Assembly: GCF_009664365.1 (NCBI RefSeq)
Contig: NZ_CP044310.1
Span: 15,001-79,000 of the forward strand
DNA: 64,000 bases
Direction of reading: 5' to 3'
Source of the DNA: Paenibacillus xylanilyticus
GTDB taxonomy: Bacteria; Bacillota; Bacilli; Paenibacillales; Paenibacillaceae
In this document: piece after piece, positions 55,963-64,000 of the stretch
Position numbering within the stretch: the first letter of the stretch is position 1
Layout: each line of letters begins with the position of its first letter
Program-made: the position numbers and the translations under genes
Notes under the pieces: model-generated
The model's database searches: none
The model's input: only the letters and a program-made list of their open reading frames with translations
Told to the model about the DNA's origin: nothing

Positions 55963-56913
55963 ATGACGAGACAGGAAAAGGGGCTGTGGACGGCTGTAAT
56001 TGTCCTGACGCTCGGCATGCTGGTGATGGGGACGGTAATGGTGGTTCAGGGTATCAGGCCTGGTCGGGATGATGCTGATGCATCTCATGAAACAGGTCAG
56101 GAGGAAGGAAGCGCCATTGCCACAATCAACGGAGAGGTCATTACGGACAAGGAATGGACCGATGCGCTGAAACGGCGTTATGGGAGCGATATGCTGCTTC
56201 AGATGCTGAACCGCAAAGCGGTTTATGCGGAGGCAGTTGATCGGGATCTGACAGTCACCCCGGAGGAAATAGCGAAGGAACTGTCTGTTGCGATGGATGG
56301 CTATGATTCGGAGCAGGCATACTTTGACGAGATGAAGTCCCAGCTTGGCCTGACGAGACAAGAGCTTGAGCTGGAAGCTGGTTATCGACTTTTGTTGGAG
56401 AAAATCGCAACGAGCGGCATTCAGGTCAAGGATGCAGACATTGAGCATTATTGGGACGAGCATCGCGAGGACTTCATCTCTCCCGAGAAATACGATCTGT
56501 CCATGATTATGGTGGAAAATGAAGAGCAAGCCGATTCGTTACTGGATGATTTGGAGCAGGGTGCAGACTTCGAAGATATGGCAAAAGCTGAATCAACAGA
56601 CAGCTTCACCCGTGACGCTGGAGGGCGGCTTGGCTGGATTGAACAGAATGATCCGTTTCAGCCGGAAGACGTAATGGATCTGGCTGAACAATTGGATGTT
56701 GGTGATATTGCTGGGCCAGTACAGGTCGAAGATGGATATGCCATTATCAAATTAAACGATAAGCAGGATGCCCAGGTTCAATCCGCAGAAGAGGTGCGCG
56801 AAGATATCCGGATGCAGCTGGCTCTGAGCCAGGCTGATCCACTTCCCCAGGTGGAAGAGAGGCTGCGCAACAAATATGAAGCCGTGATTATCGCCGAAAT
56901 TCCTGCTTCCTGA
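55963..56913 (+). CDS. yacD: membrane-anchored peptidyl-prolyl isomerase (YacD-like)
   Basis: A 316-residue protein of the SurA/PrsA group. An N-terminal membrane segment (9-30) lacks a lipobox, so it is anchored by the helix. A helical chaperone part (45-160) is followed by a parvulin domain (about 180-270; MIMVENEEQADSLL, GGRLGWIEQNDPF, GDIAGPVQVEDGYAIIKL). It is the second PrsA-type protein in the window. It follows hslO as in B. subtilis yacC-yacD-cysK. Confidence 0.92.
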   Translation: MTRQEKGLWTAVIVLTLGMLVMGTVMVVQGIRPGRDDADASHETGQEEGSAIATINGEVITDKEWTDALKRRYGSDMLLQMLNRKAVYAEAVDRDLTVTPEEIAKELSVAMDGYDSEQAYFDEMKSQLGLTRQELELEAGYRLLLEKIATSGIQVKDADIEHYWDEHREDFISPEKYDLSMIMVENEEQADSLLDDLEQGADFEDMAKAESTDSFTRDAGGRLGWIEQNDPFQPEDVMDLAEQLDVGDIAGPVQVEDGYAIIKLNDKQDAQVQSAEEVREDIRMQLALSQADPLPQVEERLRNKYEAVIIAEIPAS

Positions 56914-56960
56914 TTTTTACTGATTAATGGATGGGTTGTTTGGAATGCTACACCGTGATA

Positions 56961-57007
56961 AAAATACTCTGTCTACAGGCTTAGGGCCCAGGACAGAGTA
57001 TTTTTTT
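56961..57007 (+). terminator. terminator after yacD
   Basis: A 13-bp stem AAAATACTCTGTC / GACAGAGTATTTT and a T-run. Confidence 0.93.
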
Positions 57008-57018
57008 GAGTACTCATA

Positions 57019-57047
57019 TTGACAATGGCGTGCAACGTTGATAAGAT
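57019..57047 (+). promoter_or_regulatory. sigma-A promoter of cysK
   Basis: TTGACA (57019-57024), a 17-nt spacer and TAAGAT (57042-57047). Confidence 0.65.
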
Positions 57048-57056
57048 AAAAATAAT

Positions 57057-57085
57057 AAATACCTACTCGTTTACTCGGATTAAAA
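57057..57085. promoter_or_regulatory. candidate CymR/Rrf2-type operator
   Basis: AAATACCTACTCG and TTTACTCGGATTA, just after the -10, resemble sites of Rrf2-family regulators (ACTCGG core). CymR represses cysK in B. subtilis and would sit here over the first transcribed bases. The match was judged by eye only. Confidence 0.4.
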
Positions 57086-57263
57086 GCAATGTTTAACCCT
57101 AAGAAACCTTCGGAAACCTCAGATCCATTCCATGGATATGCATTTGGGCCAGATGGAGTAAAGGATTTCCGCAGTTCTTCTATAACATCAAGAGGCTGCT
57201 CCGGCCGCGCAATATAAGCAACAGGACTTAAGTATTATTCATCCCACTAAGGAGGGCATTCAT

Positions 57264-58202
57264 ATGGCTAAAGTTGTTAATAACGTAACAGAACTCATCG
57301 GAGGTACTCCGCTTGTTCGTCTCAACCGTATCGTACCTGAAGGCAGTGCTGAAGTATTCGTGAAACTTGAGTATCAGAATCCAGGTTCGAGCGTTAAGGA
57401 CCGTATTGCGATCAGCATCGTAGAAGAAGCGGAAAAAGAAGGCAAGCTGAAACCAGGTGATACCATCATTGAAGCAACTAGCGGTAACACAGGAATCGGT
57501 CTTGCAATGGTAGCTGCAGCCAAAGGCTACAAGTCTGTCATTGTTATGCCTGAAACGATGAGCTTGGAGCGTCGTAACTTGCTTCGTGCCTATGGTTCTG
57601 AGCTGGTGCTCACGCCAGGATCCGAGGGAATGAACGGTGCTGTCAAAAAAGCAGAAGAATTGCTTAAGGAAAACCCATCTTACTTCATGGCTGAGCAATT
57701 TAAGAATAAAGCAAACGTAAAAATTCACCGTGAAACTACAGGTCCGGAGATCGTTGAAGCGATTCAATCGGTTGGTGGTACATTGGATGCCTTTGTTGCA
57801 GGGATCGGTACTGGCGGAACAATTACAGGTACAGGCGAAGTATTGAAAGAAGCCTTCCCTTCAATTAAAATTGTTGCTGTAGAGCCAGCTGCGTCTCCAA
57901 TTTTGGCAGGCGGCAAGCCGGGTCCTCACAAAATTCAAGGAATCGGTGCGAACTTCATTCCTGAGATTCTGGATCAGGAGATCTATGACGAGATCATTCA
58001 CATTGAGAATGATGATGCGTTCGAAACGGCTCGTCAAGTTGCGAAGGAAGAGGGCATTCTGTCCGGTATTTCTTCCGGTGCAGCGATTCGTGCAGGTCTG
58101 CAAGTAGCCAAACAGCTGGGTGCAGGTAAACGTGTTGTGGTTATCGTGCCAAGTAACGGAGAGCGTTACCTCAGCACACCACTATACAACTTCGAAGCTT
58201 AA
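57264..58202 (+). CDS. cysK: cysteine synthase A
   Basis: A 312-residue PLP enzyme, O-acetylserine + sulfide to cysteine. K45 in [11 protein letters not shown] binds [13 protein letters not shown] holds the substrate; [10 protein letters not shown] binds phosphate. AAGGAGGG precedes ATG 57264. In B. subtilis CysK also partners CymR in sulfur control, which fits the operator-like site upstream. Confidence 0.97.
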   Translation: MAKVVNNVTELIGGTPLVRLNRIVPEGSAEVFVKLEYQNPGSSVKDRIAISIVEEAEKEGKLKPGDTIIEATSGNTGIGLAMVAAAKGYKSVIVMPETMSLERRNLLRAYGSELVLTPGSEGMNGAVKKAEELLKENPSYFMAEQFKNKANVKIHRETTGPEIVEAIQSVGGTLDAFVAGIGTGGTITGTGEVLKEAFPSIKIVAVEPAASPILAGGKPGPHKIQGIGANFIPEILDQEIYDEIIHIENDDAFETARQVAKEEGILSGISSGAAIRAGLQVAKQLGAGKRVVVIVPSNGERYLSTPLYNFEA

Positions 58203-58222
58203 GTGTAAGCATAATGATATCG

Positions 58223-58260
58223 ATCCTCCGTACCCACATGCCGGGTATGGGGGATTTTTT
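58223..58260 (+). terminator. terminator after cysK
   Basis: A 13-bp stem ATCCTCCGTACCC / GGGTATGGGGGAT, with wobble pairs, followed by six T. Confidence 0.92.
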
Positions 58261-58342
58261 GCTGAATGCTTTTAAAAGATGCGGCGCTTTAGTATACTAT
58301 CAGACAATAGAACTAGCGACAGATGGAGGGCGGCTAACCGCA

Positions 58343-59965
58343 ATGACACACCTGATGACAACATACGCCGACTGGACAGATTGGGCCAGACAAGGATGGA
58401 CCATGATGCCGTACATAATCAAGTCGGATGAGGGACCGGTTCATGGCGGTTTACCGTTAACATGGGAAGCAGCCTGGCACCAGGCTTCGCCCTATTCCAT
58501 GGTGCTGGAGAACGGGAAGGGCGGAAGATATACATTTCTGGGATTGCACCCGGTATCCGTTATTTCAGGCAAGGGACATGAAGCGGTCATCTATGATCTG
58601 AAAGAAGGATTAACGTCCACAGATATGGGGAAACCGCTGGACGTGTTAAAAAGGTGGTCAGCTCCGTACAGTGCCCCTAAAGTGAGTAAGGCTCCTGATT
58701 TTGGTGGGGGGAGTGCAGGTTACCTCAGCTATGACGTAGCCAGATCATTGGAGAAGCTGCCAACGCTCGCTGAAGACAATCCCGCTTTGCCTGACTACTG
58801 GTGGATGCGTTTTGAAGAGCTTTGGGCATATGACCACGAACAAGAGGCATTGTATTGTATGGTCCATCTGCCGCTAAGAGCTGAATCGGACGAGGCACAC
58901 CTTCAAGTCTTGTATGCAGAAGCTGAAGAGCGAGCTGAAGCCATGCGGCAGCGGTGGCTGCATATTGTGGGCTATGCTCAGGCAGAGGAACAGCAGCAAG
59001 CCTTGGAGCATCGCAGCAGGCACATGCAGCTGGCGCAGAAGGAGGAAGACGCGCACAGGGAAACGGAAGGATGGCAGACATCATTTCCCCAACAGGATTT
59101 TGAACAGGCTGTACGCACCGTACAGGAATATATCCGGCAGGGTGATGTGTTCCAAGTAAACCTTTCGTTGCGGCAGGAAAAGCAACTCCAATCCACTGCC
59201 GAGCATATATACGAATGGCTGCGTCTTGTGAACCCATCGCCGTATATGGGAATGCTTCGCAGTCCGGACTTTCAACTGGTGAGTGGTTCACCGGAGCTTC
59301 TTGTCAAAGTGGATAACGGCAAGGTAAGTGCACGCCCGATTGCGGGCACCCGGAGAAGAGGCCGTGACGCAGCCGAGGATGAAGCCATGGCCGCTGAGCT
59401 GCTGAACAGTGAGAAGGAACGGGCCGAGCATATTATGCTGGTTGATCTGGAGCGCAATGATATTGGGCGAATTGCAGCCTATGGGTCAGTTCATGTACCC
59501 GAACTGATGACCATCGAGAAGTATTCGCATGTGATGCATCTCGTTTCCCAAGTCGAGGGGAGACTTGCCGATGGTCTGTCCGTTTTCGATGTCATAGCAG
59601 CCACCTTCCCTGGTGGAACGATTACCGGCGCTCCCAAAGTACGGACCATGGAAATTATTGAGGAACTTGAGCCTGTGCGGAGAGGTCCCTATACAGGATC
59701 GATCGGGTGGATGGACTACAGTGGGAATATGGAGCTGAACATCGTCATCCGAACGCTTGCCATCAAGGATGGAGTGGGCTATGTTCAAGCAGGCGCAGGC
59801 ATTGTTATTGACTCCGACCCGTATCGGGAATACAAGGAGTGCCGGAATAAGGCAAGAGCCATGATGAGGGCCGTGAACTACAGTGAGCAAGCGGAAACAG
59901 TCAAACTAAACGAATTAAAGCAACCGTCATTACATGACGGAAGAAGAGGAGGAACAAGAATATGA
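58343..59965 (+). CDS. pabB: aminodeoxychorismate synthase component I
   Basis: A 540-residue chorismate-binding enzyme that makes 4-amino-4-deoxychorismate with ammonia from PabA. ATG 58343 is chosen because the longer frame from 58214 would cross the cysK terminator. The catalytic domain has [27 protein letters not shown] and [17 protein letters not shown]. The Lys that E. coli PabB has in its PIKGT motif is Ala here (PIAGT), as in anthranilate synthase. A middle Gln/Glu-rich stretch (about 215-255) separates the domains. Confidence 0.93.
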   Translation: MTHLMTTYADWTDWARQGWTMMPYIIKSDEGPVHGGLPLTWEAAWHQASPYSMVLENGKGGRYTFLGLHPVSVISGKGHEAVIYDLKEGLTSTDMGKPLDVLKRWSAPYSAPKVSKAPDFGGGSAGYLSYDVARSLEKLPTLAEDNPALPDYWWMRFEELWAYDHEQEALYCMVHLPLRAESDEAHLQVLYAEAEERAEAMRQRWLHIVGYAQAEEQQQALEHRSRHMQLAQKEEDAHRETEGWQTSFPQQDFEQAVRTVQEYIRQGDVFQVNLSLRQEKQLQSTAEHIYEWLRLVNPSPYMGMLRSPDFQLVSGSPELLVKVDNGKVSARPIAGTRRRGRDAAEDEAMAAELLNSEKERAEHIMLVDLERNDIGRIAAYGSVHVPELMTIEKYSHVMHLVSQVEGRLADGLSVFDVIAATFPGGTITGAPKVRTMEIIEELEPVRRGPYTGSIGWMDYSGNMELNIVIRTLAIKDGVGYVQAGAGIVIDSDPYREYKECRNKARAMMRAVNYSEQAETVKLNELKQPSLHDGRRGGTRI

Positions 59966-60537
59966 TACTGGTTATCGACAATTACGACTCCTTCACATAT
60001 AACCTGGTTCAATATTTGGGTGAGCTGGGAGAGACGGTGGAGGTTCGCCGGAATGATGAGATTGATCTGGCAGGCATTGAGGCACTCGCACCTGATCATA
60101 TTTTGATCTCTCCTGGACCTTGTACGCCGAATGAAGCAGGCATCAGTCTGGATGTCATCGATCATTTCAAGGGTAGTATTCCGATCTTTGGCGTTTGTCT
60201 GGGACACCAAGCCATTGGACAGGCTTTTGGAGGCAACGTTATTCGTGCAGATCGCATGATGCATGGTAAAACCTCGGAAATGCATCATCAAGGAACGTCT
60301 GTCTTTGCCGGACTGCCTTCTCCGTTTATAGCAACCCGCTATCACTCCCTTATTGTAGAGCGCAGCAGTTTGCCGGATTGCCTGGAGATCACAGCCGAGA
60401 CGGCAGAAGGTGAAATTATGGGACTGCGCCATAAGGAATTTGCCATTGAAGGTGTGCAGTTCCATCCTGAATCGATCATCACAGATCATGGGCATCAGAT
60501 GCTGCGTAACTTTCTGTCCCAGAAGGTGAAGGTATAG
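59962..60537 (+). CDS. pabA: glutamine amidotransferase of PABA/anthranilate synthase
   Basis: A 191-residue class I glutaminase. Motifs are [13 protein letters not shown], the catalytic Cys in [11 protein letters not shown] and His/Glu in [10 protein letters not shown]. It supplies ammonia to PabB, and in Bacillus the same subunit serves TrpE. ATGA overlap with pabB. Confidence 0.96.
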   Translation: MILVIDNYDSFTYNLVQYLGELGETVEVRRNDEIDLAGIEALAPDHILISPGPCTPNEAGISLDVIDHFKGSIPIFGVCLGHQAIGQAFGGNVIRADRMMHGKTSEMHHQGTSVFAGLPSPFIATRYHSLIVERSSLPDCLEITAETAEGEIMGLRHKEFAIEGVQFHPESIITDHGHQMLRNFLSQKVKV

Positions 60538-60539
60538 GA

Positions 60540-61424
60540 ATGCAGTACGCCGCGATAAACGGAAATGTGGTTCATATGGCGGCAGCCGTGGTTCCGGTAA
60601 CGGATCACGGCTTTTTGTACGGACTGGGCTTGTTCGAGACTTTTCGGACTTATCAAGGCGTCCCCTTCTTGCTGGAACGCCATCTGGAACGAATGGCTGC
60701 AGGTTGTGCAGAGCTTGGAATTCCATTTACTACGACAGTAGAGGAACTGAAGGACTGGATCGATCGTCTGCGGCAGGCAAACGGGCTTCGCGATGCGTAC
60801 GTGCGATACACGGTTTCAGCAGGTAAAGCTGCACTAGGACTGCCCTCCGGGGATTATGAACACCCCAATCATATTGTATTCGCAAAAGCATTACCTGAGC
60901 CCTCCCCATCCTTATACGAGAAGGGCAGAATGCTTCAGTGCTTATCGACGGTTCGCAACACACCTGAAGGCAATATACGCTTCAAATCACTGCATTACAT
61001 GAACAGCATCCTGGCCAAACGGGAATTGAATGGATACGGTGAGCCTGCTCAAGGAGCGGAAGGCCTGCAGCTGACCCCGGAAGGTTATGTGGCTGAAGGC
61101 ATTGTCAGCAATGTATTCTGGGTAAGGCAGGGTGTTCTCCATACACCATCCACCGAGACGGGGATTTTGCCAGGAATTACTCGGGCAGCAGTTCTGGAAC
61201 TTGCTGCTGATATGGGATTAGTCAGTGCCGAGGGCATGTACTCCTGGAATGAGCTGCTGGAAGCAGATGAGATATTCCTGACAGGATCAGTAGCAGAGCT
61301 TGTGCCGGTTACAACTTTACGAGGACAGAACGGAAACGAAACGATAATCAGTAACGGACATATTGGCCCGGTTACAGCAGCACTTCTGGGTATGTACCGT
61401 CAGAAAGCGGGGTATACTTCATGA
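60540..61424 (+). CDS. pabC: aminodeoxychorismate lyase
   Basis: A 294-residue class IV PLP enzyme that releases 4-aminobenzoate and pyruvate. Signatures are VPVTDHGFLYGLGLFETFRTYQG (first part), the PLP Lys in RFKSLHYMNSILAKRE, and EGIVSNVFWV. It begins 2 nt after pabA and ends overlapping folP, so pabB-pabA-pabC-folP are translated together. Confidence 0.95.
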   Translation: MQYAAINGNVVHMAAAVVPVTDHGFLYGLGLFETFRTYQGVPFLLERHLERMAAGCAELGIPFTTTVEELKDWIDRLRQANGLRDAYVRYTVSAGKAALGLPSGDYEHPNHIVFAKALPEPSPSLYEKGRMLQCLSTVRNTPEGNIRFKSLHYMNSILAKRELNGYGEPAQGAEGLQLTPEGYVAEGIVSNVFWVRQGVLHTPSTETGILPGITRAAVLELAADMGLVSAEGMYSWNELLEADEIFLTGSVAELVPVTTLRGQNGNETIISNGHIGPVTAALLGMYRQKAGYTS

Positions 61425-62284
61425 CACTCACACCAGTCATTTACGAACGGAACTATTCATGGGGGCCAGCTGAACTCAAGCTTGGTACACGAACACAGAT
61501 CATGGGCATCCTTAACGTTACGCCGGATTCCTTCTCCGATGGAGGACGCTACAATCAGGTAGACCTGGCAGTTGCCCATGCGATACAGATGATGGAGGAT
61601 GGAGCGGATCTGATTGATATCGGAGGGGAATCGACACGCCCAGGGTCGGAGACCGTCAGTGCCGAGGAAGAGCTCAGCCGAATCATACCTGTGATTGAAG
61701 CATTGCAGCTTCAGGCTCCGCATATTCCGATATCCGTAGATACCTATAAGGCGGAAGTTGCAAGGCAGGCTATCCTAGCCGGTGCCCACATCATTAATGA
61801 TGTATGGGGAGCCAAGGCAGATCCGGATATGGCCCGCACGGCTGCAGATCTGGGATGTCCAATCATTTTGATGCACAATAGACCCGAGCGGGATTACAGA
61901 AGTTATCTGGATGATGTGGTTCAAGATTTGCAGGAAAGCATTCAAATTGCCTTGGACGCCGACGTGCATCCGGATCAGATTATTCTCGACCCTGGTATTG
62001 GGTTCGTGAAGGATCTGACGGAGAATCTGACTCTGATGTCCTCCCTTGGGCTTCTTAATGAGATGGGGTATCCGGTTCTGCTGGCTACTTCACGCAAGCG
62101 ATTCATTCAGAACACCCTTCAAGTGCAGGCCAATGACGCAGTAGAAGGGACGGCAGCAACGGTTGCATTCGGCATCGCCCAAGGCTGCCAGATGGTTCGG
62201 GTTCATGATGTGAAGCCGATTCGGCGGACGGCGGATATGTGTGATGCTATGTTGTATGCCTCTCCGGGTCTGCGGAGGAAATAA
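61421..62284 (+). CDS. folP: dihydropteroate synthase
   Basis: A 287-residue TIM-barrel enzyme joining 4-aminobenzoate to the pterin pyrophosphate, the target of sulfonamides. Motifs are MGILNVTPDSFSDGG, DLIDIGGESTRPGSE and ATSRKRFI. A 7-bp hairpin without T-run (GCGGGTC / GACCCGC, 62289-62307) follows before folB. Confidence 0.97.
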   Translation: MTLTPVIYERNYSWGPAELKLGTRTQIMGILNVTPDSFSDGGRYNQVDLAVAHAIQMMEDGADLIDIGGESTRPGSETVSAEEELSRIIPVIEALQLQAPHIPISVDTYKAEVARQAILAGAHIINDVWGAKADPDMARTAADLGCPIILMHNRPERDYRSYLDDVVQDLQESIQIALDADVHPDQIILDPGIGFVKDLTENLTLMSSLGLLNEMGYPVLLATSRKRFIQNTLQVQANDAVEGTAATVAFGIAQGCQMVRVHDVKPIRRTADMCDAMLYASPGLRRK

Positions 62285-62388
62285 CCTGGCGGGTCCGATT
62301 GACCCGCTCTAGCAGCGTAGCGTTTTGCACGAGGTAACGAACCAGTAGTAACACACAATCTCAATAATATAGAAGGCGGGCGAATCCT

Positions 62389-62751
62389 ATGGATAGAATG
62401 GTACTGCATCGGATGGAATATTACGGATATCATGGTGTTTTTGCAGAAGAGCGGAAGCTCGGACAGCGCTACTACATAGATCTAGAATTGGATATGGATC
62501 TTGGAGAAGCCGGGCGTACAGATGATCTGACCAAGACCGTCAATTATGCCGAAATTCATGAACTTGTGAAACATATTGTGGAAAACAAATCATTCCAGTT
62601 AATTGAAGCTTTGGGCGAACATATTGCATCTTCGTTACTGGACACTTATACTATTATCAATGCATTGACAGTTAAGGTGACGAAGCCGCATCCGCCGTTT
62701 GATATTCATTTTGAGGGCGTAACGGTAGAGCTTCGCCGCACAAGAAAGTGA
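62389..62751 (+). CDS. folB: dihydroneopterin aldolase
   Basis: A 120-residue enzyme giving 6-hydroxymethyl-dihydropterin. Motifs are GYHGVFAEERKLGQRYYIDLE, the DLTKTVNYAEIH segment and a C-terminal VTKPHPPF strand. GAAGGCGGG is the ribosome site. It ends 9 nt before folK. Confidence 0.96.
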   Translation: MDRMVLHRMEYYGYHGVFAEERKLGQRYYIDLELDMDLGEAGRTDDLTKTVNYAEIHELVKHIVENKSFQLIEALGEHIASSLLDTYTIINALTVKVTKPHPPFDIHFEGVTVELRRTRK

Positions 62752-62760
62752 GAACCGATC

Positions 62761-63309
62761 ATGACTGCACATTCGACCTCTGAATATTCAGAGGCTTATA
62801 TTGCTTTAGGGGCCAATTTGGGTGACCGGGAACAGACGCTGCTTGAAGCGCTGACGTTACTCGATGCACACCCTGATATAGAGGTCCTTCGTTGTTCATC
62901 GCTATATGAGACAGAGCCTGTAGGTTATGTGGATCAGCCCTCGTTTCTGAATATGGCTGCTGCAGTACAGACGCGTCTTACTCCCGAGCAGCTCCTGACC
63001 GAATTGCTCGATGTCGAGAATCGGCTTGGGCGAGTCCGCGATATTCGCTGGGGTCCTCGAACAGTAGATCTCGATTTGCTCTGGATGAATGGGCAGAGTC
63101 GGGATACCGAAGTGCTTCAATTACCACATCCGCGGATGGGCGAACGGGCATTTGTGCTTGTTCCATTGTCAGATATCGTACCTGAAGGCGAGCTTTCAGG
63201 CTTGTATACCTATGTACACTCATCGTTGTCTGTACTGGATGGAAAGGATGGAATACAGCTTTGGAAAACGTGCAACTGGCGAGCCGCATCCGGGCCTTTC
63301 GGAAGCTGA
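62761..63309 (+). CDS. folK: 2-amino-4-hydroxy-6-hydroxymethyldihydropteridine pyrophosphokinase
   Basis: A 182-residue enzyme that activates the pterin with ATP. Motifs are IALGANLGDREQTL and RWGPRTVDLDLLW with the two metal-binding Asp. The last 16 codons overlap the start of the next gene in another frame. B. subtilis folK is slightly shorter, so the C-terminal tail here may be the variable part. Confidence 0.95.
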   Translation: MTAHSTSEYSEAYIALGANLGDREQTLLEALTLLDAHPDIEVLRCSSLYETEPVGYVDQPSFLNMAAAVQTRLTPEQLLTELLDVENRLGRVRDIRWGPRTVDLDLLWMNGQSRDTEVLQLPHPRMGERAFVLVPLSDIVPEGELSGLYTYVHSSLSVLDGKDGIQLWKTCNWRAASGPFGS

Positions 63310-63464
63310 AAGGTTTAACACAACAGGAACTTGCAGCTGGTACGGGCATATCGCTTGCGATTCTGGGAACGATTGAACGGGGGAACCGCAAGGTATCCGA
63401 ACAAGAGCTGGAGCGCATTGCGAGCGTGCTGAACATCAGCGTTGAAGAAATGCAGGGTAAGTAA
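63261..63464 (+). CDS. yazB: small XRE-family DNA-binding protein (YazB-like)
   Basis: A 67-residue single helix-turn-helix protein: LASRIRAFRKLKGLTQQELAAGTGIS, then ILGTIERGNRKVSEQELERIA. It matches the YazB protein placed between folK and dusB (yacF) in B. subtilis; its target is unknown. TTG 63261 lies 49 nt inside folK, with AAGGATGGA upstream. Confidence 0.9.
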   Translation: MENVQLASRIRAFRKLKGLTQQELAAGTGISLAILGTIERGNRKVSEQELERIASVLNISVEEMQGK

Positions 63465-63603
63465 GGTTCATTCACTATTGTCACTCATGAGTATGTAACG
63501 TGTTTTATGAAGACACATATCGTTAATCGTTGATTGTATATAGCACAACATGACCGGGATTCATGTATGAATCTGCGGTATTCAGAAGGAGAGAAACACA
63601 GAA

Positions 63604-64000
63604 ATGCTGAAAATCGGTGGCATTGAAATGAAAAATCAGGTCGTACTTGCGCCGATGGCTGGCGTGTGTAATCCGGCTTTTCGCCTGATTGCAAAAGAAT
63701 TCGGCACAGGGCTTGTCTGTGCGGAAATGGTAAGTGGCAAAGCCATCGTGCATGGCAACAAGCGTACACGTGAGATGCTGTTTGTAGATGAGCGGGAGAA
63801 ACCGCTGAGCCTGCAGATTTTTGGTGGAGACCGTGAAGCGCTAGTAGAAGCAGCCAAGATTGTAGACAAAGAAACCAACGCGGATATTATCGACATCAAC
63901 ATGGGATGCCCTGTGCCAAAAGTAACGAACTGTGATGCAGGAGCACGCTGGTTGCTTGATCCAAACAAAATCTATGATATGGTATCCGCTGTAGTGGACG
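63604..64000 (+). CDS. dusB: tRNA-dihydrouridine synthase B, 5' part (cut by window end)
   Basis: The first 132 codons of an FMN-dependent tRNA-dihydrouridine synthase are present. Signatures are LAPMAGVCNPAFRLI (FMN-binding), GLVCAEMVSGKA, LQIFGGDREALVEAA and the catalytic-Cys segment INMGCPVPKVTNCDAG. ATG 63604 follows AAGGAG at about 13 nt. The order yazB-dusB is as in B. subtilis, where lysS follows. Confidence 0.96.
   Translation, partial: MLKIGGIEMKNQVVLAPMAGVCNPAFRLIAKEFGTGLVCAEMVSGKAIVHGNKRTREMLFVDEREKPLSLQIFGGDREALVEAAKIVDKETNADIIDINMGCPVPKVTNCDAGARWLLDPNKIYDMVSAVVD

Larger units (their letters stand above)
56914..57263. other. region between yacD and cysK
   Basis: This stretch holds a terminator, a promoter and an operator-like site, listed separately, then about 180 nt of leader with no supported gene. 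I could not identify a T-box or S-box in it. Confidence 0.6.

Noticed and set aside
58214..58342. N-terminal extension of PabB
   Set aside because: It would translate through the cysK terminator; ATG 58343 fits the family length better.

Overview
The window comes from a low-to-mid GC, endospore-forming Firmicute. Gene order and protein sequences fit a Paenibacillus-like member of the Paenibacillaceae; this is inferred from synteny, spore genes and promoter types, since no database search was possible. It corresponds to the origin-proximal part of the Bacillus subtilis chromosome that runs from rrnA through csfB, yaaO, tmk, the yaa/yab genes, spoIIE, ftsH, cysK and the pab/fol operon to dusB. 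Almost all genes lie on the + strand, away from the presumed origin. Only three are on the - strand: a membrane protein, abrB and a 66-residue small protein.

Layout. 1-2.2 kb: 3' two thirds of a 23S rRNA gene plus 5S and a terminator. 2.3-4.4 kb: lineage-specific DNA with a lipoprotein, a cluster of four DnaA boxes partly inside a 19-bp inverted repeat, an unknown membrane protein, then csfB (Gin, anti-sigma-G). 4.9-7.8 kb: YaaO-type decarboxylase and lrgAB. 8.0-13.9 kb: tmk-darA-yaaR-holB-ricT-yabA and trmN6-rsmI (nucleotide supply, c-di-AMP sensing, replication and its control). 14.1-16.0 kb: abrB (-) and an HD hydrolase (+) around a Spo0A-box-rich intergenic region. 16.3-20.6 kb: tatD, a c-di-AMP riboswitch in front of a G5/3D cell-wall protein gene, rnmV, rsmA. 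20.7-29 kb: yabG, veg, sspF, ispE, purR, spoVG, glmU, prs, a small - strand gene, pth, fin. 29.3-41.3 kb: mfd, a PrsA-like foldase, spoVT, a MurJ-type flippase, yabN, an HU gene, rqcP, yabP, yabQ, divIC and a yabR variant. 41.9-50.4 kb: spoIIE, yabS, a kinase gene, tilS, hprT, ftsH. 50.7-54.9 kb: nadABC and coaX (NAD and CoA synthesis). 55-64 kb: hslO, yacD, cysK, pabBAC-folPBK, a small XRE regulator, and dusB cut by the window end.

How the parts work together. The region mixes housekeeping genes (replication, translation quality control, cell wall precursors, cofactors) with sporulation genes. Several regulatory layers can be read directly: Spo0A boxes at abrB and the divergent HD gene; candidate sigma-F, -G, -H and -K promoters at csfB, sspF, spoVG and yabG; a spoIIE promoter with a 21-bp spacer; a c-di-AMP riboswitch together with the c-di-AMP receptor DarA; a LexA-like box at the HU promoter; and an Rrf2/CymR-like site at cysK. 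No CRISPR array, prophage, transposon or defence island was seen. Compared with the B. subtilis order, xpaC, yaaN, yazA, metS, yabJ and ctc are missing here, while lrgAB, the HD gene, HU and nadABC are present. The observations most worth following are the DnaA-box cluster, the Spo0A-box array, the LexA-like site at HU, and the half-swapped von Willebrand fold of YabS.
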